From JAAXHF01 sp963665955 (lineage in GTDB: Bacteria > Desulfobacterota > Binatia > Bin18), in contig OZ246887.1 in the NCBI GenBank assembly GCA_965231765.1, positions 3,286,001 to 3,350,000 on the forward strand: a DNA stretch of 64,000 bases, read 5' to 3'. The notes under the pieces were generated by a model. It had not been told where the DNA came from. It saw only the letters and a list, made by a program, of their open reading frames with translations, and searched no databases. Below, in pieces: positions 60,566 to 64,000 of the stretch. Numbering within the stretch: position 1 is the first letter of the stretch; the number at the start of each line of letters is the position of its first letter. Both the position numbers and the translations under genes were made by a program.

Positions 60566-61381
60566 ATGTTACAGCAAGCGCTCGATTTCCGAGAAGAAAA
60601 CGAGACAATCTTTGCCCTCCTCGATACCTTAGAAGATCAGGACTGGGAGAGAAAAACGCAGTTCAAAGAGTGGACGATCAACGATGTGTTGGCCCACCTG
60701 CACATGGGAAACTACGCGGCAGATTTATCGCTGCAGGATACCGAGGCATTCTACAACTTTATGCGCGGCTTTGCTCAAGCGCGCAAGCAAGGCAATGGAC
60801 TGCTGGGCTCGACTCGGGCGTGGCTGGCTGGCACTCAGGGCCGCGCTCTGTTGCAGCGCTGGTATGACTTCGCCGCTGAGATGTCTGACAGATTTGCTGT
60901 GGCTGATCCTAAGAAGCGTGTCAAATGGGTCGGGCCTGATATGAGCGTCCGCTCCAGCATCACCGCCCGTTTGATGGAAACCTGGGCTCACATGCAGGCT
61001 GTCTACGATATTTTGGGCCAAGTTCGGCAGGATTCCGATCGCATTAAAAATGTTGCTGTTATTGGCATAAATACCTTTGCGTGGACGTTTACCAATCGGG
61101 GCTTAGCTGTTCCTGCTGATCCGCCGTATATCCGCCTGACTGGCCCGTCTGGGGCGCTATGGGAGTGGAATCAGCCGGAGCAAGAGAATCCGAAGAATCT
61201 CATACAAGGCAGTGCGCTCGAGTTCTGTCAGGTGGTGACTCAGGTCCGTAACATTGCCGACACGAGCCTGAAAGTTGTTGGGGAAACAGCGACCTCGTGG
61301 ATGTCGATTGCCCAGTGTTTTGCTGGCTCACCAGAAAATCCGCCAGCACCAGGCCGTCGATTCATCCAAGTCGAGGCATGA
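60566..61381 (+). CDS. DinB/MDMPI-like protein (TIGR03084-type)
   Basis: The 271-residue protein has the mycothiol-maleylpyruvate-isomerase/DinB four-helix pattern: ALLDTLEDQDWERKTQFKEW, TINDVLAHLHMGNYAADL, a second His in METWAHMQAVYDILG, and a C-terminal domain (FTNRGLAVPADPPYIRLTGP). The TIGR03084 family resembles this. Metal-binding histidines are placed as in DinB proteins. The cell need not make mycothiol; other thiols or no thiol are possible. The next gene starts 25 bases after it. Confidence 0.8.
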   Translation: MLQQALDFREENETIFALLDTLEDQDWERKTQFKEWTINDVLAHLHMGNYAADLSLQDTEAFYNFMRGFAQARKQGNGLLGSTRAWLAGTQGRALLQRWYDFAAEMSDRFAVADPKKRVKWVGPDMSVRSSITARLMETWAHMQAVYDILGQVRQDSDRIKNVAVIGINTFAWTFTNRGLAVPADPPYIRLTGPSGALWEWNQPEQENPKNLIQGSALEFCQVVTQVRNIADTSLKVVGETATSWMSIAQCFAGSPENPPAPGRRFIQVEA

Positions 61382-61406
61382 GTGTCATACAAGAAGGGGA
61401 CGCGGT

Positions 61407-62474
61407 ATGTCAGATCAATCGACTCTGTTCAACGACTACTACTCACAAGAGAATCACGGTCCGTTCGAATTATTCGATCTTGGGAACTTTGTACTCGAAG
61501 ACGGCGGCATGCTTCGCAGCGGCCAACTCGCCTACGCGACGCTTGGGACGCTGAATGCTCAAAAGGACAATGCGATCCTTCTGCCGACCTGGTACTCAGG
61601 CACAAGTAAGATCATGAGCGACGTGCACGTCGGCACAGGTCGAGCAATTGATCCTGATAAATATTTTGTCATTATTGCGAACCAGCTTGGCAATGGCTTG
61701 TCGAGTTCACCCTCGAATACCCCGATTCCGTTTAACATGGCGGCATTCCCTCATATACGCATTGGCGATGACGTGCGGGCACAGCATAAACTGGTGACTG
61801 AGCAGTTTGGTATTGAGCGGCTTGAACTGGTGTGTGGCGGCTCGATGGGCGCTCAGCAAACCTATGAGTGGGCGGTGTGTTATCCAGACATGGTCAAACG
61901 CGCCGCACCGTTAGCTGGCACAGCCACAAATACCCCGCATGACTTCCTGTACGTACAGACCCTCAACGAGGCGATTACCTCGGACCCCGCTTGGAACAAC
62001 GGCTGGTATACTGACCCGCATGCCGTCCACGTTGGCTTGCGTAGACAAGCCCGACTGTGGGGCGTGATGGGGTTTTGTACCGAGCTGTTCAAGCAAGAAG
62101 CCTGGCGTGAGCTGGGCTTCTCGTCCACTGAGGATTTTGTGGTCGGTTTTGTCGAAAACTACTTCCTCCCCATGGACCCTAACAACCTCTTATGTATGGC
62201 CTGGAAATGGCAGCGTGGCGATGTCAGCCGCCATACCGGTGGAGATCTAGAGCAGGCGTTGGCCCGCATTACAGCCAAGGTGTTTGTCATGCCGATTGAC
62301 GCAGACATGTTCTTTCCGCCACGCGACTGTGAAGCCGAACAGCAGCTCATCCCAAATAGTGAGTTTCGGATCATACACAGCATGTACGGCCATTTGGGAT
62401 TGTTTGGCATAGAGCCCGAGTATCTCAAACAGATTGATCGGCATCTTGGGGAGTTGCTGGCGATTCAAGTCTAG
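61407..62474 (+). CDS. MetX-like alpha/beta hydrolase (homoserine O-acyltransferase family)
   Basis: From ATG 61407 (GAAGGGGA upstream) the 355-residue protein has ELVCGGSMGAQQTYEWAVCY with the nucleophile Ser near residue 148, HKLVTEQFGIERL, the Asp in PIDADMFFPPRD and the His in HSMYGHLGLFG. This is the homoserine O-acetyltransferase fold, but it lacks the usual methionine-synthesis neighbours and the FVVGFVENYFLPMDP segment is unusual. It may be an esterase or acyltransferase in the local catabolic set. Confidence 0.8.
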   Translation: MSDQSTLFNDYYSQENHGPFELFDLGNFVLEDGGMLRSGQLAYATLGTLNAQKDNAILLPTWYSGTSKIMSDVHVGTGRAIDPDKYFVIIANQLGNGLSSSPSNTPIPFNMAAFPHIRIGDDVRAQHKLVTEQFGIERLELVCGGSMGAQQTYEWAVCYPDMVKRAAPLAGTATNTPHDFLYVQTLNEAITSDPAWNNGWYTDPHAVHVGLRRQARLWGVMGFCTELFKQEAWRELGFSSTEDFVVGFVENYFLPMDPNNLLCMAWKWQRGDVSRHTGGDLEQALARITAKVFVMPIDADMFFPPRDCEAEQQLIPNSEFRIIHSMYGHLGLFGIEPEYLKQIDRHLGELLAIQV

Positions 62475-62748
62475 ATGTCTATCTGCTCCCTCCCTTTTCT
62501 AAGGGAATGATATCGTTTATTACCCGAATGGGTTTCAAGAGTGAAAACTATGGGGACAGGACTTCAATACCCGGTAGCATACGTCAAACCGAAGGAGGCC
62601 GTGGATATAAAGGCCGCCGCGGCCGGCCGCCCTCGGGCCGGCTTGGGGTCGATCCAGCGGTGGCCTCAAATGTCTTTGTCACCGCCTGCACCGATATTTG
62701 TGGATTCTTTTCTTTTCTGGGAATTCTCACTCTATTCTGGAGGTTTTT

Positions 62749-63987
62749 CTAAACTGTGCCATTCAGCGCATAATCCAGGAGGTCAAAATTCCGGACCTGC
62801 TCAGTCCGTGCCCGACTGGCATACGTCTCAGAGAGTGGCTGGGAAAGAATAAACGGCACCTGTTGCTCCGTCAGGCCACCGTGAGAGCGTAGCGGCGTAT
62901 CACCTAAACCGGACAAATCATGTTCGATTTCTGTCGTCCCAAGGACAGTATCCCGATCACCAATCACAACCAGATCCCCCTCGCGATCGGCGGGTAGGCC
63001 AAATGTACGACACGCTTCAGCGCGTTCATACACGGCCGCGACGCCAGCGAGTCCAGGTCGTCCTTGGATCACGTCGCGGGCTAGCGTTGCTGATACTGCC
63101 GAACAATACACCCGGACAAATGATCCCAATGCACCATGATGAACGATGTAAGGATCGGTGATGGGACAGATGACCCGTGTCGTTCTAGTCCCGAAATGCC
63201 TGTCCAGAATATCTTGCAAAAAAATTATCTGAGGTTTGAAATTCATGCCATGGTCTGCTGTCAGCGCAACCAATGCCCCGGCAGCCGCAAACTGGCCAAA
63301 ATATTTATCCAGCGCGTGATAGAAGGCATTCGCATCTGGACTGCCCGGTGCGTGTTTGTGCTGCACATAGTCACTCAGAGACAGATACATCAAGTCCGGC
63401 CGATCTCGTTCGAGCAGCCGCAAGCCGGCATCCAGAACAAATAACGATAAATCTGCCGAATAGACCTCAGGCTGGGGTCGTCCAAGCAACTCAGGGACCT
63501 GACTGATACCATTGTCCTCGATCGTACAGCTGTTGGCTCGTTCTGACGAAAAGCAGATGCCGTGCTGCACCTGGTGGCCAAGCATGCGGCGGAGTTTGTC
63601 TTTGGCGGTGATGATGACGACCTTGTGACCGTGCTGAGAAAACAGGGCCGGGAGTGTCGCTGAACGGACATGCGCTGGCTCGCTTAACATGAGCGCCTGC
63701 TGGCTGATCGGGTCCAGAAAGTAATTACCAGAGATGCCGTGGCACAGCGGCAGACTGCCAGTCACAATGGAGAGATTGTTGGGATTCGTGAATGTCGGCA
63801 CAACGGCTTCAGCGGTAGTGCCAAAGCCTGTTTCCAGAAACTGTTTAATATGCGGCAGCATACCGTCTTTCAGCCCTTGATCGATATAAGCAGGATCACA
63901 CCCATCAATACACACGACAACGAGGGGCCGAGAAGGAGGGGCGTATGCCCGGTTATGCAAACGGATGGTGGTGAGCTGAGTCGGCAT
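62749..63987 (-). CDS. Phosphonoacetate hydrolase-like alkaline-phosphatase-fold protein
   Basis: The 412-residue protein has the PhnA-type phosphonoacetate hydrolase pattern: VVVCIDGCDPAYIDQGLKDG, the nucleophile Thr region PTFTNPNNLSIVTG, HGISGNYFLDPIS, VIITAKDKLRRML and the metal ligands SLSDYVQHKHAPGSPDANAF and ALTADHGMNFK. PhnA cleaves the C-P bond of phosphonoacetate to acetate and phosphate with zinc. The start at 63987 lies near the window end, so its control region is outside. The 270 bases before its 3' end contain only a GC-rich, partly palindromic stretch near 62611-62645. Confidence 0.85.
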   Translation of the reverse strand: MPTQLTTIRLHNRAYAPPSRPLVVVCIDGCDPAYIDQGLKDGMLPHIKQFLETGFGTTAEAVVPTFTNPNNLSIVTGSLPLCHGISGNYFLDPISQQALMLSEPAHVRSATLPALFSQHGHKVVIITAKDKLRRMLGHQVQHGICFSSERANSCTIEDNGISQVPELLGRPQPEVYSADLSLFVLDAGLRLLERDRPDLMYLSLSDYVQHKHAPGSPDANAFYHALDKYFGQFAAAGALVALTADHGMNFKPQIIFLQDILDRHFGTRTTRVICPITDPYIVHHGALGSFVRVYCSAVSATLARDVIQGRPGLAGVAAVYERAEACRTFGLPADREGDLVVIGDRDTVLGTTEIEHDLSGLGDTPLRSHGGLTEQQVPFILSQPLSETYASRARTEQVRNFDLLDYALNGTV

Positions 63988-64000
63988 GTCTTCGTCTTTC

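Noticed and set aside
1..64000. tRNA or rRNA genes
   Set aside because: I looked through the intergenic stretches for cloverleaf arms and CCA-type ends and for conserved rRNA segments, and saw none; a dedicated scan would be more sensitive.

Overview
The window looks like a chromosomal segment of a Gram-negative bacterium. Evidence for an outer membrane is a TonB-dependent receptor, an OprP-type porin and two ExbB/ExbD pairs. It also carries a primary sigma factor, CarD, a short prolyl-tRNA synthetase, a luciferase-like monooxygenase, a Ddn-like protein and two ACMSD-type amidohydrolases. This mix fits deep-branching, deltaproteobacteria-like or environmental lineages (Desulfobacterota/Binatota/Entotheonella-like) better than a well-studied genus, but I cannot place it without a search. 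By eye the GC content is middling, with a few richer islands.

Layout. 1-11.4 kb holds housekeeping genes: the end of an N-acetylglutamate synthase-like gene, type II pantothenate kinase, rpoD, an isocitrate/isopropylmalate dehydrogenase-family gene, anmK, an SCP2 protein, an LLM oxidoreductase, a secreted Ddn-like protein, carD, ispD and proS. 11.7-14.2 kb is a GC-rich TonB-dependent receptor that looks acquired. 15.3-22.0 kb is a compact cluster padR - exbB - exbD - membrane-anchored vWA protein - TPR protein - exbB - exbD, which suggests a dedicated proton-driven envelope machine. 22-29.6 kb carries a spermidine-synthase-like gene, ilvE, a giant NorD-like vWA protein, an SDR, rlmE and a cytidylate-kinase-like gene.

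29.5-40.2 kb is one minus-strand phosphate operon, oprP-pstS-pstC-pstA-pstB-phoU-phoB-phoR, preceded by a readable Pho box. A second Pho box precedes a PhoX-like (DUF839) gene at 43.5-45.1 kb, which is followed by a secreted protein with two CxxCH haem motifs. Between them lie a beta-carbonic anhydrase and an in-frame chimera of the start of an ArsJ-associated GAPDH with the end of the ArsJ efflux permease, the remnant of an arsenate-detoxification pair. A phosphonoacetate-hydrolase-like gene lies at 62.7-64.0 kb.

45.3-50.2 kb is a decayed defence island: mcrC and mcrB look intact, but upstream sits a mosaic of HsdM, HsdS and small-gene fragments, followed by a likely XRE-regulator tail. At about 50.34-50.44 kb on the minus strand is a strong candidate for an undescribed small RNA, with two hairpins that present C-rich (anti-Shine-Dalgarno-like) loops, an intrinsic terminator and an extended -10 promoter. 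50.9-62.5 kb holds catabolic genes (enoyl-CoA hydratase, DapA-like aldolase, SnoaL-like protein, two amidohydrolases, HSL-type esterase, MFS exporter, MDMPI/DinB-like protein, MetX-like hydrolase).

Superimposed on this are dispersed degenerate heptanucleotide tandem repeats (6.88, 24.1, 25.8 and 54.65 kb). One of them lies inside the coding frame of the NorD-like gene. REP-like hairpins also occur, one of which forms the tail of phoR.
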